Positions 21,751 through 33,381 are shown, numbered from the stretch's first letter. The stretch is 61,405 nucleotides of DNA from Cladosporium sp. IMV 00045 (GCA_001931905.2 MSJI02000877.1:1-61405); one strand, 5' to 3'. The notes: generated from the letters alone by a model not told the origin. Made by a program: numbers and translations.

Positions 21751-22739
21751 GATGTGGTGTGTAATAATAAGATGATGGTGTTGGTGGTGGCAGCTGTTGG
21801 TGAATGCGACAGTACGGTAGTCGGCTTAATCAATGCGATGGGCGAAGCTTGACGATGAGATCAGAGCTGCTTGCCTGATTCGGGCTGCCACTCCCGCGGG
21901 AAGAGGACTGCGCGGGCTGTTACTTGCCGCGATGCATGCATGTACCTGTGTATTGTTTTTGGATATCATGACTGTATAATGGAATAAATCACTTGGAAGG
22001 ATTGGGGAGTATAGCCAGGTGATCACGTGAGAGGTGTTTTTCTGCTGCTGAAGGATGCGATGGGACGGAAGGTGGGCACAAGGCAGACTTGCAAGCATGT
22101 GAAGGGCTTTCTGTGCCATTAAGCAACCAGTATACAATTGACACAACATTCATTCAATGTTCTACATGCGAGCATAGTTCCAAGTTTTCCTATCTTCAGT
22201 GATTGAACATTTAATCCAGTAATACCTCTTTCGCACAACAGAGACTTCGCTCTCTCCCAGCCGCGTAATTATCGCGAAGGAAGGCCTCGTCCATTCAGGT
22301 GGTGGCAAAGTCAAAGGATACCATCGGCCATATTCGGGGGAACTCAGGCAATTCTTGGTCTGACTGCCCTGTGCATACAGACAGTCAGGCAGTACTAGTA
22401 CATTTTACATTCTTTGCCTTCAACGCTAATGTGCCACTGCAGCGAAGCCGGAGAGGCACCAAGCACCAGGCAGACCCTGGCTGTCGCTTAGTGGTGGGAT
22501 GTGTGCGGGCAAAGTGAATGGATCGTCCAGATTTTTTGGCCTTGTGGGGAGAAACAGAAGAGTGGTGAGTGACTGGTGAGGATCAGGTTTCGTCTTGTTA
22601 TTATTACTACTACTTACTTCTCCTCCTACTCCTCTAACCTTTCTTCACACCTCTTCCTCCCTTACATTAACCCCTCTCTCTTCCTCTCCCTCTCTTTACT
22701 ACACCCTCTCCCTCTCCAATTCACATACAACCCACAATC
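21751..22739. other. Divergent intergenic region between clpP and SHMT
   Basis: Nearly 1 kb without a gene. The last 140 bp before the SHMT start (about 22596-22735) are strongly pyrimidine-rich, a mark of highly expressed fungal genes. Confidence 0.6.
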
Positions 22740-24170
22740 ATGTCTTCCTACGCCCTCTCCCAGTCCCACAAGGACCTCATGGAGAAGTCTCTCCTCGAGA
22801 CCGACTCTGAGATCGCCGACATCATGAAGGATGAGGTCCAGCGCCAGCGCGAGTCCATCCTGCTCATCGCCTCCGAGAACGTCACCTCCCGCGCCGTCTT
22901 CGACGCCCTGGGCAGCGCCATGTGCAACAAGTACTCCGAGGGATACCCCGGTGCCCGCTACTACGGCGGCAACGAGCACATCGACCGCATCGAGCTCACC
23001 TGCCAGAGGCGCGCCCTCGAGACCTTCAAGCTCGACTCCGAGAAGTGGGGTGTCAACGTCCAGTGCCTGTCTGGCTCTCCCGCCAACCTTCAGGTCTACC
23101 AGGCCATCATGAGGCCTCACGAGCGCATCATGGGTCTTGACCTCCCCCACGGTGGCCACTTGAGCCACGGCTACCAGACTCCCACCAAGAAGATCTCCGC
23201 CGTCTCCACCTACTTCGAGACCTTCCCTTACCGCGTCAACCTCGAGACCGGCATCATCGACTACGACCAGCTCGAGCAGAACGCCCTCATGTACCGCCCC
23301 AAGGTCATCGTCGCCGGTACCTCTGCCTACTGCCGTGAGATCGACTACGCTCGTTTCCGCAAGATCGCCGACGCCGTCGGCTGCTACCTCATGGTTGACA
23401 TGGCCCACATCTCCGGTCTGATCGCCGCCGGTGTCAACAAGTCTCCCTTCGACTACGCCGACATCGTCACCACCACCACCCACAAGTCCCTCCGCGGCCC
23501 CCGTGGTGCCATGATCTTCTTCCGCAAGGGCCTCCGCAAGACCGAGCTCAAGCAGGGCAAGGAGGTCCAGACCTTCTACGACCTCGAGGGTCCCATCAAC
23601 TTTTCCGTCTTCCCCGGCCACCAGGGCGGTCCCCACAACCACACCATCACCGCGCTCGCCGTCGCCCTCAAGCAAGCCCAGAGCCCCGAGTTCCTCGCCT
23701 ACCAGCAGCAAGTGATCAAGAACGCCAAGCAGCTGGAGAACAGCTTCAAGGCCAAGGGCTACCGCCTCGTCACCGACGGCACCGACAACCACATGGTCCT
23801 CCTCGACCTCAAGCCCCTGACCAACCCGACCCTCGACGGCGCTCGCGTCGAGTACGTCCTCGAGAACGTCAACATCGCCTGCAACAAGAACACCACGCCC
23901 GGCGACAAGAGCGCCCTGACCCCCATGGGCATCCGCATCGGCGCGCCCGCCATGACCTCCCGCGGCCTCGGCGAGCAGGACTTCGACCGCATCGCCGGCT
24001 ACATCGACCAGTGCATCAAGCTGGCGCAGAAGGTGCAGAGCGAGCTGCCCAAGGAGGCCAACAAGCAGAAGGACTTCAAGGCCAAGATCGCCTCCGGCGA
24101 GGTCGAGGAGATCAAGGCCCTCAAGGCCGAGATCGCCGCTTGGGCTGGTGGCTTCCCTCTGCCTATCTAA
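22740..24170 (+). CDS. SHM2: Serine hydroxymethyltransferase, cytosolic
   Basis: Converts serine and tetrahydrofolate to glycine and 5,10-methylene-THF, feeding one-carbon units to methionine, purine and thymidylate synthesis. A single exon of 476 aa, the normal length, with no presequence, which points to the cytosolic isoform. Signature stretches: [50 protein letters not shown] and the PLP lysine K249 in [26 protein letters not shown] near the C-terminus. Almost every codon ends in C or G, the strongest bias in the window, so very high expression is likely. Its product supports the methyl transfer that follows cystathionine gamma-synthase in methionine synthesis. Confidence 0.97.
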   Translation: MSSYALSQSHKDLMEKSLLETDSEIADIMKDEVQRQRESILLIASENVTSRAVFDALGSAMCNKYSEGYPGARYYGGNEHIDRIELTCQRRALETFKLDSEKWGVNVQCLSGSPANLQVYQAIMRPHERIMGLDLPHGGHLSHGYQTPTKKISAVSTYFETFPYRVNLETGIIDYDQLEQNALMYRPKVIVAGTSAYCREIDYARFRKIADAVGCYLMVDMAHISGLIAAGVNKSPFDYADIVTTTTHKSLRGPRGAMIFFRKGLRKTELKQGKEVQTFYDLEGPINFSVFPGHQGGPHNHTITALAVALKQAQSPEFLAYQQQVIKNAKQLENSFKAKGYRLVTDGTDNHMVLLDLKPLTNPTLDGARVEYVLENVNIACNKNTTPGDKSALTPMGIRIGAPAMTSRGLGEQDFDRIAGYIDQCIKLAQKVQSELPKEANKQKDFKAKIASGEVEEIKALKAEIAAWAGGFPLPI

Positions 24171-25201
24171 GCTACTCCTGGCAGAGGAGGCGAAGTTTGA
24201 GCAGAAGGGATTGCATCACGAAAGGCGTTACTCAAAATTTGATGGGGGGAGACCCCTATGAAAAAAAGGATAAGGGGAAAATAAAGGTCATTCAACAACG
24301 ACATGTCAGCGATGGTGTTTGGTTTATGGGAAATTTGTCACTTTTACGTTTTTATTCATGACCGAAAGGGGAAAAACATTAGAGGGAAAAATCACTGTCC
24401 TTCACTTTTGTACCAAAGAGAGATGAGATTGAAACGAGGAGAGCGGCCGTCAACCTGCCGCTTCTTTCTGGAATGAGAGTAGTTAGAAAACTCGAAAATT
24501 GAAGAGAGATACCACTTACTACTTTATCATCCTTTCTTCACGTTTCTGTTCCATGTCATCCAATTGATTTCGGCTCGATTGGAATCTGTCCGTTCGACCT
24601 TCCTCTATCCACAACCCTCTCTATCCATCCACATTGATCGTTCAGCCGTGCCTTCAATGTTGGCTTTCAAGCTTGTGATGCGGCTTCCTCGGGCTGATGG
24701 ATTGCTGGACGTTCGGAAACAATCCAAGCATTGAGCAGATCACCAACGTAGAAGGTACAAACTGTGACGAAATATGTGACCGCGATCTCGCCAGAAACGT
24801 CACAAGCCCACCTCGGCGCTTTCAGTTCGTGCGTTTTACGTCAAAGAGCACACCGGTCGTTTCTTCCCGTGCAGCTCCTCTCGCCTCTCGTGCCTGGAGA
24901 CTTGCATCCCGCTTCCATCTTTTCGGCTGCCTGGTGGAGACTCGTGTGATGACCTGCGCTGCTTCGCCGTGGTTCACTGCGCCTTCTTCCCTTATCTTCT
25001 TTCTTCCCTTCTTTCTCGCTCGCTGGCTTTCTCCTCCCACGTCCCTTATCTACCGCGAGCGAAGCCAGCCCGGCTCTCGCAAGTCTCTCGGTCTCTTCAG
25101 TCTGGCCTGTGCTGCTTTGCTCGACCTTTGGCTAGTCGGAGGGCGAACACTTGCTGTTCATCTTTATCCTCACTCCAGTCTTCCCCAAACCTAAACACAC
25201 A
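24171..25201. other. Convergent intergenic region, no gene assigned
   Basis: One kilobase. ORFs at 24697-25194 and 24969-25748 have no recognisable content and overlap the antisense GGQ gene. A possible non-coding transcript cannot be judged. Confidence 0.45.
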
Positions 25202-25855
25202 TCAATCCTCGCCCCCTCTCCCACCCCTCCGCGCGCTCTTCTTCGCACTCAACCTCTCCTTCAACTTCCTCCTCCCCGCCTCCTCCCGCCTCTTCAGCTC
25301 CCTCACGCGTTCCGCTTGCCCCTCGCCCGTCTCGTTCGGCACGTGCTTGGCTCCGATCTCCCGCAACAACTCATGGAGTTTTTTCATGCAAGCAGAAGCG
25401 TTCTCGGCTTGCTTCCGCGCGTCGTCGGCCTGGATGATCAGACTGCTCGTTTTGGGCGCGTGGTACCTGCTGCTGAGCAGGGGGGCGTGCAGGATTGGCG
25501 GGAGGAGGGGGAGGAGGGAGGGGAGATGGAGGCGGAGGGTGGCTTTTGAGGAGACTCTGGGAGGGGTGTCAGTTGGGTGGGTGGGTGGGTTTGGGATGGG
25601 GGGGAGGGCAGGGACGTACTTGTTGACGTTTTGGCCGCCGGGGCCGGAGGAGCGGGAGAAGGTTATTTCGCAGAGGTTGCGCGGGATGGTTTCGGGGTTG
25701 AGGTCGGCGAGCCATTTGCGTGCGGCGCTGAGGTCGGTTTCGGTGTAGGAGGCGGGAGTGCGTTTGGTGGCGTAGGCTCGATTTTGTAAGAGGTGTGGTG
25801 GTGGAAGGGCTTTGGGTATTATTATCCGACGAGGGAGGAAGAGGGCTCGTTGCAT
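25202..25855 (-). CDS. PTH4: Mitochondrial class I release-factor-like (GGQ) peptidyl-tRNA hydrolase
   Basis: Codon-independent hydrolase expected to rescue stalled mitochondrial ribosomes (ICT1/Pth4 group). Exons 25855-25620 and 25556-25202, intron 63 bp, 196 aa. The joint gives SGPGGQNVNKVSSKATLRL with the GGQ at residues 73-75, cut by the intron just after it. Residues 1-30 (MQRALFLPRRIIIPKAL) are basic and hydrophobic, a mitochondrial presequence. There is no codon-recognition domain. The C-terminus is Lys/Arg-rich (KKSARRGGRGG), as needed for rRNA binding. Start chosen at 25855 over upstream Met codons because of the presequence. The yeast name is by family membership. Confidence 0.88.
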   Translation of the reverse strand: MQRALFLPRRIIIPKALPPPHLLQNRAYATKRTPASYTETDLSAARKWLADLNPETIPRNLCEITFSRSSGPGGQNVNKYVPALPPIPNPPTHPTDTPPRVSSKATLRLHLPSLLPLLPPILHAPLLSSRYHAPKTSSLIIQADDARKQAENASACMKKLHELLREIGAKHVPNETGEGQAERVRELKRREEAGRRKLKERLSAKKSARRGGRGGED

Positions 25856-26853
25856 TTTCGTTTTCTTGTGTGGTTCTCGAAGATTGAGGAGGATGTTGTT
25901 TTTCTTGTTTATTTCAGAGGTCCATGGATTTGACATGTGAAAGTTGTGGAGGGTGTAGTGAGGTTCAGCCTTGTGAGACTCTGACGTCGCTGCCGTTGAA
26001 CTGAATCGGACGACATGTACATGTATCTGGCCTTTCTTACTTTGTACACTCATTTGATCGATCCAGTGTCAATGGATATCCGATGGGGAAAACGACTCGA
26101 CTGTTCTCACACGTCAAGTACGTGAAATGATTGACATTGGCCACAAACAAGGTAACCTTGATCCCAAACCAAGAGGGAGCTGCTGTTTTTTGGCTTTGCC
26201 CTGCAATTCGCCAGCTCCACCTCACTACATGCACATCACACGACACACATCCATGATCGAGACGAGACGGACGACCATATACGCCATGATACACATTCCT
26301 GAGTACCTGACGAACTCATGGACCCCCGCCACGAATTTATGTTCGTACTCCGGCCTGGCAATATGAAAAGCTCCGCATGAGATCCTTAGGGCACCCACAG
26401 ACCTCGCCTCAAGTTTCAGTGACGCAACCTCGAGGCATCTCGGCCTGCACGGCATCCAAAAGCATGGATTGTTACGCGGCGGGTTAATACTAGTGATGAA
26501 GCCCAGGAACTGAACACAGCTTGGCAACCAAATCTTGGACAACTCCACCGTTTACTGCGCGTCCTCGACTCCATTTCCCACTTTCTTGGCCCTGGAGAGC
26601 CTACAGAACGTCAGGACGGCAGCCCTAGAACCAGACGACTGGGATTCTCGTTACGATTATGATGATGATGTTCGACTCCAACCTCGCCAGTCTTCAAGGT
26701 AGGTGTGACGCAACCGGCCTCGGATAATCCCTGTACGTGAACGCGTTCGTAGATATATATCAGTTTGGAAGGCTGAATGAGCATTTCTGTCCTCTCATAC
26801 ATCTTCCCAATAATTAACTAATCACCAAACTCTACATCAACAACACTAGCATC
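25856..26853. other. Divergent intergenic region
   Basis: No gene seen. A TATA-like AGATATATAT lies at about 26752-26762, roughly 90 bp before the ATG at 26854, followed by an A/C-rich leader. Confidence 0.5.
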
Positions 26854-28092
26854 ATGGGTCTCATTAGCAAACTCAAAGGCAAAGACAAGCACGAGAAGGA
26901 GGAAGACACCCATGCCAACACCGTGACTGCCAACTCTCCAAGCAAGTCTTACTACACTGGCCCTCAGTCTGACTCTACTCCCGCTGAGTATGGAAAGGAT
27001 ACCGTTCCGGTTCCCCCAACTGGCCCACCTGGCACGCACACCACTTCGTCTACCCACGACAATAACTTTGGATCAAACACTACCGCAGGCACTCACGGCC
27101 AGCTGAACGATACCATTTCCGGCGGTCGTCACGGCCATGGTTCTTCAGACAGGTATGACACTGCTCCCAGTAGCGGACATAACCTTGGCTCTCATGGACA
27201 ATTGAACGACACAATTGCCAGCGGCGGCCGTCATGGACCTATTTCAAGCCACGACTACAACAAAACACCCGGTGCCTTCCCAGGAAGTGACTCAGGCCTC
27301 GGCCACTCCAGCGGCAGACCCGACTTCGTCGACAAAGACGGCTATGGCCCCTCGGGCGTAGTACACGACAGCCATGACCGATATGGCAGCACCACATCGT
27401 CCGGCCCCGTCCACAGCTCAGGACCAAACTTCAGCGGCCGCGACGCCTACAACGCACGCGACGCCCCCGGCCCCTACGGAACACGCGACGATTACGCTGG
27501 CGACCGCGGCCCAGCCTCGCACACCCTAGGCCCTCACGACAGCAACATCAAGAACGTAGTCGACCCTCGCGTGCAACCGCAGCCGGAGAAAATGCACACC
27601 CACAACACCGTCGGCACGCACCAATCCGACACTCTGAACCGCATGGATCCCAGAGTCACCGCCGACCCGCGAGCTCACGGCTACCCTCGCGACCCGCACG
27701 ACGCCTACGACAGCCGCGATCCGCGCGATTTCCGCTACGACGACCGCGGAGGCAGGCAGACGGGCGGTCTTGTCGGTGGACCGCATGAGCGTCTTGAGAA
27801 CGATCGCGCGGTGCCCACGGCTGGCGGCGCGAGAGTTGGTGCTGGCGCACACGATGATCCTTACGATAGCTACTCGCGCGGCGGCGGTGTCGGACGGGAT
27901 CCCTACAATTCTCGCTCAAGGGATCCGCGCGATGATCCGTATGGTCCTGCGCCTGGTGCGGGTTACAATGATGCTCTTCCTCGTGGTGGCCCTCCAGGTG
28001 GTATGGCGCCTGAGAGGCAGATGGGTGGTGCTTTTGAGGCGGGGTATAAGACTGCCATGGAGCATGCGAAGCATGAGCCGCAGCGATTCTAG
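26854..28092 (+). CDS. Disordered Gly/His/Asp/Arg-rich protein, 412 aa, unknown function
   Basis: A single exon. Starts MGLISKLKGKDKHEKEED; the glycine at position 2 is compatible with N-myristoylation, though unproven. The rest is low complexity: two copies of HGQLNDTI.SGGRHG (about residues 80-92 and 112-125), two VDPRV/MDPRV segments, and a long stretch of DPRD/RDPYD/SRDPRDDP repeats. Almost no Cys or Trp and few large hydrophobic residues, so mostly disordered and very hydrophilic, like desiccation-protective or stress proteins, but no family signature was recognised. The only helix-like part is the C-terminus, FEAGYKTAMEHAKHE. Confidence 0.75.
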   Translation: MGLISKLKGKDKHEKEEDTHANTVTANSPSKSYYTGPQSDSTPAEYGKDTVPVPPTGPPGTHTTSSTHDNNFGSNTTAGTHGQLNDTISGGRHGHGSSDRYDTAPSSGHNLGSHGQLNDTIASGGRHGPISSHDYNKTPGAFPGSDSGLGHSSGRPDFVDKDGYGPSGVVHDSHDRYGSTTSSGPVHSSGPNFSGRDAYNARDAPGPYGTRDDYAGDRGPASHTLGPHDSNIKNVVDPRVQPQPEKMHTHNTVGTHQSDTLNRMDPRVTADPRAHGYPRDPHDAYDSRDPRDFRYDDRGGRQTGGLVGGPHERLENDRAVPTAGGARVGAGAHDDPYDSYSRGGGVGRDPYNSRSRDPRDDPYGPAPGAGYNDALPRGGPPGGMAPERQMGGAFEAGYKTAMEHAKHEPQRF

Positions 28093-28710
28093 AGGAATTC
28101 TTGTTTGGTGAGATAAAGGCGCGGTAATAATGAATATGTATGTCCTGTTTTATGTAATTAATTGAGGACGGAATATCAATCGAGATCGATTGAACTTCAC
28201 TTTTCTATTGACTTCTTGTTGTCCTTTTGTCCAGGACATGCCTGTGTCTGCTAGCATTATTGTAATCGTCATCAGCTTTCTGATCCTGGTGGATTGAATG
28301 TACGTGGACGCCAAATTTGATGTACATCTTCTCTCAAGGTTTGGTCTGACAAAGTGTTCTCAGTGGCGCTGCTTCCAATGTTGGTATTCTGTTTTGATCC
28401 TGTCTGGGTTTGTTCTTTCGTTTGTTTGTTTCTCATATGCCATCATCGAACAATGGTAGATCTACCAAGAGAGCAAGACGCGGGTGAGGGGTGCTGGTGG
28501 AATGTGCTTTCGGATGGGGGGAATTGACATGTGACAACGTCCAGCGCTGCATTCAACTGCTCCGTTTTGAACTCCAACCCTCACTTCGCTCAAGAGATTG
28601 ACTTATACAGATATCAATGTGAGCTATACAGCAATAGACAAAGTGCACCACACCATCGATCCCTCCATGCCTCGGAACTGCCAACTACAGGCGCCCAACC
28701 GCCATCCAAC
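28093..28710. other. Intergenic region, no gene seen
   Basis: The frame of the next gene is open from 28531, but without an ATG until 28711; the 28531 start is GTG. Confidence 0.5.
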
Positions 28711-29406
28711 ATGACGACCACCCATCCCCCAAAAGGTCCAACCCACGACAACCTCACCCCCCTCCCCCCCGAACTCCTCCAACAAATCGCCTCCCACCTC
28801 TACGCCACGCACCGCCCGAACCTCGCCCAGCTCGACCTGATCAGTCGCGCCTACCACCCCACGCCAGAACCACACTCTCTCCTCTCCCTCTCCCTCGCGT
28901 CCAAAACCCTCCACGCCCAAACCAACGCCTGGGCCCACCACCACCTGCACACCCACCGAGCCATAACGAAGTACAAAGTGCCCAAGAAACCCTCCACGCG
29001 CGGACCCAGTCCACTCCCCCGCTTGCTGCGCTGGAGCGCCACGCACTGCGTTTTCTGCGGGAAGAAATCGGTTCGTAGGGCGATTATGATGAATGGGTTG
29101 AGGTGCTGCGCGGGGTGTGATAGGGTGGAGTGGGAGGGGAAGATTACCAAGACGCAGGCTCAGAGGGAGTTCAAGTTGAAGGAGGAGGTGTTGTTGCCTC
29201 CGCCGGGCTTGGAGAGTGTGAGGAAGGTGGAGAGGGTGAGGTTTGGCATGTATTGGAGTCAGGGGGTGTTGACGACGATGTTTATGAGAGAGGATGTGAA
29301 GGCTTTGGCGGAGAGGGTGAAGGGAGGGGAGGAAGGGCGAGGAGGCGAGCGGAAGAGGAAGAGGGAGAGGGAGGTTGTTGTTATTGACGATGATGAGGAT
29401 GGCTGA
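28711..29406 (+). CDS. F-box-like protein with a CxxC zinc motif
   Basis: 231 aa, single exon. An F-box-like start LPPELLQQIASHL at about residues 15-27 suggests binding to Skp1 in an SCF ubiquitin ligase. A second conserved part is CVFC(x17)C(x1)CAGC near residue 113-137, probably zinc-binding, followed by WEGKITKTQAQREFKLKEEVL, a pattern common in fungal F-box proteins and resembling the XPA C-terminal fold. The C-terminus is charged, ends KRKREREVVVIDDDEDG, and may carry a nuclear signal. No substrate-binding repeats. Function beyond SCF adaptor is unknown. Confidence 0.75.
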   Translation: MTTTHPPKGPTHDNLTPLPPELLQQIASHLYATHRPNLAQLDLISRAYHPTPEPHSLLSLSLASKTLHAQTNAWAHHHLHTHRAITKYKVPKKPSTRGPSPLPRLLRWSATHCVFCGKKSVRRAIMMNGLRCCAGCDRVEWEGKITKTQAQREFKLKEEVLLPPPGLESVRKVERVRFGMYWSQGVLTTMFMREDVKALAERVKGGEEGRGGERKRKREREVVVIDDDEDG

Positions 29407-29874
29407 GCTGGGGCGGTGGTGAGACAGCGAGGGCGAAGAGGGAAGGACGAAGGCAGCAGAGGGACATGAGAATCTTCAGACGAAGACATGGGGAGGGAAA
29501 GGTTGAAGAAGAGGCCAAACAGTCCTCAAGAATGCCTGACCTCAAGTGGACCAGTCTAAAACAGACCACAATCACGAATTTACGAGCTACGATTTACAAG
29601 AACATAGATACCCAACAACAAAGAATCACTAATATCTTTAACCATTCATGCTAACACCTCTAATAAATTTCAATCGACAGCACTGGAAAGAAGACATTTG
29701 CCTTCCTCTCTGTGAGACGAGTCAACTACCGTTCTCCATGCTCTCCCCATTGCTGCACCAATTCGAATATTGGAACGAACCGGACAAGCTATACAAGAAA
29801 AGGTAAAGATGAAGATACAGTGACACATTCGCTAAATACGTATTACACACGCTCCCTGATTAACCGCAACTCCC
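29407..29874. other. Convergent 3' flanks
   Basis: No gene seen. The 3' ends of the F-box gene and DBP4 face each other here. Confidence 0.5.
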
Positions 29875-32325
29875 TCAACCAAGCAAACGAGCAGCCTCGG
29901 CCTCCAAATCGTCCATCGTCTCAATCTCCCTACCACCCTTCTCCTCGCGCTCAGGCAAGTCGCGCTGGAACCACTTCTTCTGCTTCTTCCTCGGCTGCTC
30001 CTCTTCCTCAGATTCACTAGCACTGCGAGTATCACCACCATCATCCTCAGAAGCAGACCCTGCGTCCGCCAGGAAGTTCGCCATGGCATCATTATCCGCG
30101 CCACCAAACTCCATACCCTCGCCATCCCCACCCTCGGAATCACTCATCTCCGCCTCGGCCCTCTCCCTCTCCTTCCTCTTCTCCTTTTTCGCCCGCCTCT
30201 TCTCCCTAACCATCTCCTTATCATCCACATCCGCCCTGGCGACGCGCTGCGCCTCCTCGTCGAGGAACTTCCTGCGCTGATCCTCGGCCTCGCCGCGCGC
30301 GCGGAAGTCGTTCTCGTCTTCCAGCTCGTAGAGCTGGTGGGCGTTGCCGTCTTCGTCGAAGACCAATTTCTGCCCTTGGCCTTTGAGTTTGAGCAGCTGC
30401 TTCTTCGACTTGAGCATCTTCTCCCGCCGCTTCGAGTCCAGCACGAGTCCCTCTTTCGCGCCGGGGATGTGCACCGTCTTGGCATAGTCGGCGGGCGCGG
30501 AGGAGGATTGCGGCATGGCGTCGGGGTCGTAGGTGCCTTCGGCGGGGATGCGCTTTTTGACGTCGAACAGGTCGTCGGAGTCGGAGGCTTGCTCGCCGTC
30601 GAGGTTGGTGGCGTTTGGCTTGTCGGCGCCGTCTTGGTGTCGGATCTTGGCGTAGTGGTCGGCCAGGATGTCTTGGTTCTGGCGCTCGAACATGCGGTCG
30701 TATTTGGTGCGGACGCCGTTTTTCTTCTTCTTGCCGTCTTTGCCTTCCTCCTCGTCGCTTTTTTCGTCTTCCGACTCGGAGTCCGACACGGCGGCTTGTC
30801 TTGAGGCGTTTTTGCGTTTCTTCACTTCCTCCGCGTCGGCCTTGAGGAATTTGATCTTGGGCGCACCGGGCAGGCCGAGGCTGGCGGCGAACTGCTCGAG
30901 AGGGTATTTCTCCAATTTGAAGACGTCCTTGTCTTTTTGGACATGCAAGCTTCGTACGTACGAGGCGAAAGCCTTCTGGCCAAGGTATTTGAGCTGAGGG
31001 TCCTGGAAACACATGGACTGCAGTTGGTTCTTGATGCTGCCCTGCTTCTTCGCGCGGACGTTGATGCGCTCGATAGGCACCTTCTTCGCCTCAAGTCTCT
31101 CCAGCATGCCTTCTTCTTCGCTTGGGTCCATGAAAAGGACAGCCCTGCCCTGACGCTCGTATCGCGCGGTACGCCCCACGCGGTGAATGTATGTGTCGGC
31201 ATCTTCGGGGCAGTCTACTTGCACAACCCAATCGACGGCAGGAAAGTCGAGTCCACGGGCTGCTACGTCTGTTGCGAAGAGACAGCTGTGCTGGGCATTT
31301 GAGAATTTCGTCGTGATTTCGAGACGAGCAGTCTGCTTCTGTCTTCCATGGAGATGCAGAAGGGGAATACCAGGTTGCATGTGGCGGAAAGCTTCGTAGA
31401 CGAATCTGACCTGCTTGCCTGAAGACAGGAAGACGATGATCTTAGCCTTTTTCGTGTTTTGTATGAAAGACCATAGCGTATCCAGCTTGTCGGGAAGAGG
31501 TGTCAAGACGTAGTTTTGCTGCAAGTTCTTGGGAGTGGCCGTGGCGGCAGCCTCGTGGACCGAGATGTATTCGGGATTGTTCAGTGACAATCGAGCCAAG
31601 TCGGAGACCTTCTTCGTCTGCGTCGCACTGAACAGCATGGTCTGTCTGTCCTGAGGGAGGTAGTCGACAATGGCGTCGACGTCCCGCTGAAAGCCCATGT
31701 CCAGGATGCGATCCGCTTCGTCCAGCACCAGCATCTGCAGCATATCCACGTTGAATGCAGCGGTCTGCGACAAGTGCTGCAGAATTCTCCCGGGTGTGCA
31801 CACGACAATGTTCATCCTTGTAAGCGCATCCTGCTCTTCCCTCAAGCCCTTGCCACCGATGATCAAGCCAGCTGCGAACAGATGCCCTTTGCGACCGAGC
31901 TGTCGCAAAACGTCAAAAATCTGTATAGCCAACTCTCTCGTAGGCGAGATGATCATGGCGCCAAGCCCCGCATCTGGACCAATGCACTGTGTCCGGTACA
32001 AGTTCTCCAGTATAGGAATCAAAAAAGCCAAAGTCTTTCCACTGCCCGTTCTCGCAGCACCCAAAATGTCCGCACCTTTCAGCGCTGTGGGAATCGCCTT
32101 CTTCTGGATATCCGTCAAAGTCTTGAAGTGCGAAGCAGACAGTCCATCTCTTGTCTCCTGGCTCAAAGGGAGCTCGTCGAAAGAGGTGATGGGAGCCTTT
32201 GGATCCAGGTCTTCAACGGCCTTTTTGAGGGTTTGCAGGTCGACTTCGATGCGCTTTCTCTTGACGCCTCGGGCCTGCTTTTTCACTTTCGTCGGGCGCG
32301 TTCGGCCACTGACGTCGGGAGCCAT
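29875..32325 (-). CDS. DBP4: DEAD-box RNA helicase Dbp4
   Basis: Nucleolar ATP-dependent helicase for early pre-rRNA cleavages and U14 snoRNA release. A single exon of 816 aa. Q-motif region [14 protein letters not shown]...IQKKAIP (49-79), ARTGSGKT (91-98), SPTREL, TPGR, DEAD (202-205), [18 protein letters not shown] and HRVGRTAR; then the Dbp4-type extension with [18 protein letters not shown] and [13 protein letters not shown]. The C-terminal third is charged and coiled-coil-like ([24 protein letters not shown] runs). Start at 32325 ([11 protein letters not shown]); the frame is open further upstream only through a hydrophobic non-conserved stretch. Divergent from the DNAJC8-like gene, 317 bp apart. 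Confidence 0.95.
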   Translation of the reverse strand: MAPDVSGRTRPTKVKKQARGVKRKRIEVDLQTLKKAVEDLDPKAPITSFDELPLSQETRDGLSASHFKTLTDIQKKAIPTALKGADILGAARTGSGKTLAFLIPILENLYRTQCIGPDAGLGAMIISPTRELAIQIFDVLRQLGRKGHLFAAGLIIGGKGLREEQDALTRMNIVVCTPGRILQHLSQTAAFNVDMLQMLVLDEADRILDMGFQRDVDAIVDYLPQDRQTMLFSATQTKKVSDLARLSLNNPEYISVHEAAATATPKNLQQNYVLTPLPDKLDTLWSFIQNTKKAKIIVFLSSGKQVRFVYEAFRHMQPGIPLLHLHGRQKQTARLEITTKFSNAQHSCLFATDVAARGLDFPAVDWVVQVDCPEDADTYIHRVGRTARYERQGRAVLFMDPSEEEGMLERLEAKKVPIERINVRAKKQGSIKNQLQSMCFQDPQLKYLGQKAFASYVRSLHVQKDKDVFKLEKYPLEQFAASLGLPGAPKIKFLKADAEEVKKRKNASRQAAVSDSESEDEKSDEEEGKDGKKKKNGVRTKYDRMFERQNQDILADHYAKIRHQDGADKPNATNLDGEQASDSDDLFDVKKRIPAEGTYDPDAMPQSSSAPADYAKTVHIPGAKEGLVLDSKRREKMLKSKKQLLKLKGQGQKLVFDEDGNAHQLYELEDENDFRARGEAEDQRRKFLDEEAQRVARADVDDKEMVREKRRAKKEKRKERERAEAEMSDSEGGDGEGMEFGGADNDAMANFLADAGSASEDDGGDTRSASESEEEEQPRKKQKKWFQRDLPEREEKGGREIETMDDLEAEAARLLG

Positions 32326-32642
32326 GATTGTGTGTGGTGACAGTGGGGTGCTGCCTGCGACGAGTTCGTCTCTTTTCTTGCCGAAAGTTGCCTGTATTGA
32401 AGTTCTATAGAACTTTTGGAGAAAGCCCGCTGCTCTAGTGCAAACTACAAATCTTAGCAGCAGCCCTTCAAGCACCAGCGGGGCTAAGAGTAAAGCCGAG
32501 CCGAGAGACGGCAAATCCGCCGAGCCGCATGTGATAGATGGTAAATGTTGGTCTGTTGCACTTGAGCTTGATCTTTATTACATTACACTACAATCGCTGT
32601 TTTTCACCATTATAGCAGTGAAGCTACATATCATTTTACATC
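32326..32642. promoter_or_regulatory. Divergent promoter between DBP4 and the J-domain gene
   Basis: 317 bp between start codons serve both genes. No specific element was recognised. It contains A/T-rich blocks on the J-domain side. Confidence 0.5.
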
Positions 32643-33381
32643 ATGGCAGCGCCAGAAAAGGATCTTGACGCACTCCGCAAAGAGCAAGAGAAAGACGATG
32701 CAGACATCCTCGACGATCTCGAGAAAGAATCCAAGGCGTTCGACAAGGTAAGGAAAAACAATTGTGCAGCACAGTCAAGACAAGTCCCAAACTCACACAC
32801 CACAGGACTCCGAAATCGAGCGCATCCTAGCCGCCTTCCGCGCCAACGCCTACGACGTCCTCGACCTACAGCCCGGCGTACCCGACGAAGACATTAAAAA
32901 GACCTACCGCAAGAAATCGCTCCTAATCCACCCTGACAAAACGCCAAACCCGCGCGCTCCAGATGCCTTCGATCGCCTCGCCAGCGCCCACCAAACCCTC
33001 CTCGACGAAACAAAACGCGGCCACCTCGACGAAGCGATCGCCGACGCGCGCTCACTGCTCATCCGCGAGCGCAAACTGACCAAAGACTCGGAGGAAGTGA
33101 AGGATCCCGATCGCGAGTTCATGCGCGCGTGGAAGGACAAAGTCAAGTACGTGCTAGCGGACAACGAGGCTAGGCGCGCGAGGCAGGCGCAGGCGGCGAT
33201 GAGGGATGAAGGACGGCAGCAACGCAAGGAGGACGAGGAGCTCGCGGCGAGGAAGCGAAAACGCGAGCACGAGCAGGATTGGGAGAAGACTAGGGAGTCG
33301 AGGATTGGCAATTGGAGGGATTTTCAGAAGAAGGAAGATGCGAAGAAGACGAAGAAAAAGAAGATGAAGGTGCTTGGTTGA
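32643..33381 (+). CDS. DNAJC8/Spf31-like J-domain protein
   Basis: 226 aa, exons 32643-32747 and 32806-33381, intron 58 bp. N-terminal acidic helix, then the J domain: NAYDVLDLQPGVPDEDIKKT, YRKKSLLIHPDKTPN with the essential HPD, and FDRLASAHQTLLDE. After it a long charged coiled coil (KRKREHEQDWEKTRESRIGNW and a Lys-rich tail). This order matches the spliceosome-associated DNAJC8 / fission yeast Spf31 group. By family it would help Hsp70 action on splicing complexes. Divergent from DBP4, so two RNA-processing genes share one promoter. Confidence 0.88.

Noticed and set aside
22662..23792. 376-codon antisense ORF over SHMT
   Set aside because: Val/Gly/Leu/Glu-rich shadow caused by extreme C/G bias at third positions of the SHMT gene.
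24697..25748. ORFs between SHMT and the GGQ protein gene
   Set aside because: No domain, no conserved start, and the second overlaps the real antisense gene.
30221..31012. 263-codon ORF in another frame of DBP4
   Set aside because: Arg/Pro/Gly-rich frame-shifted translation of the helicase gene.
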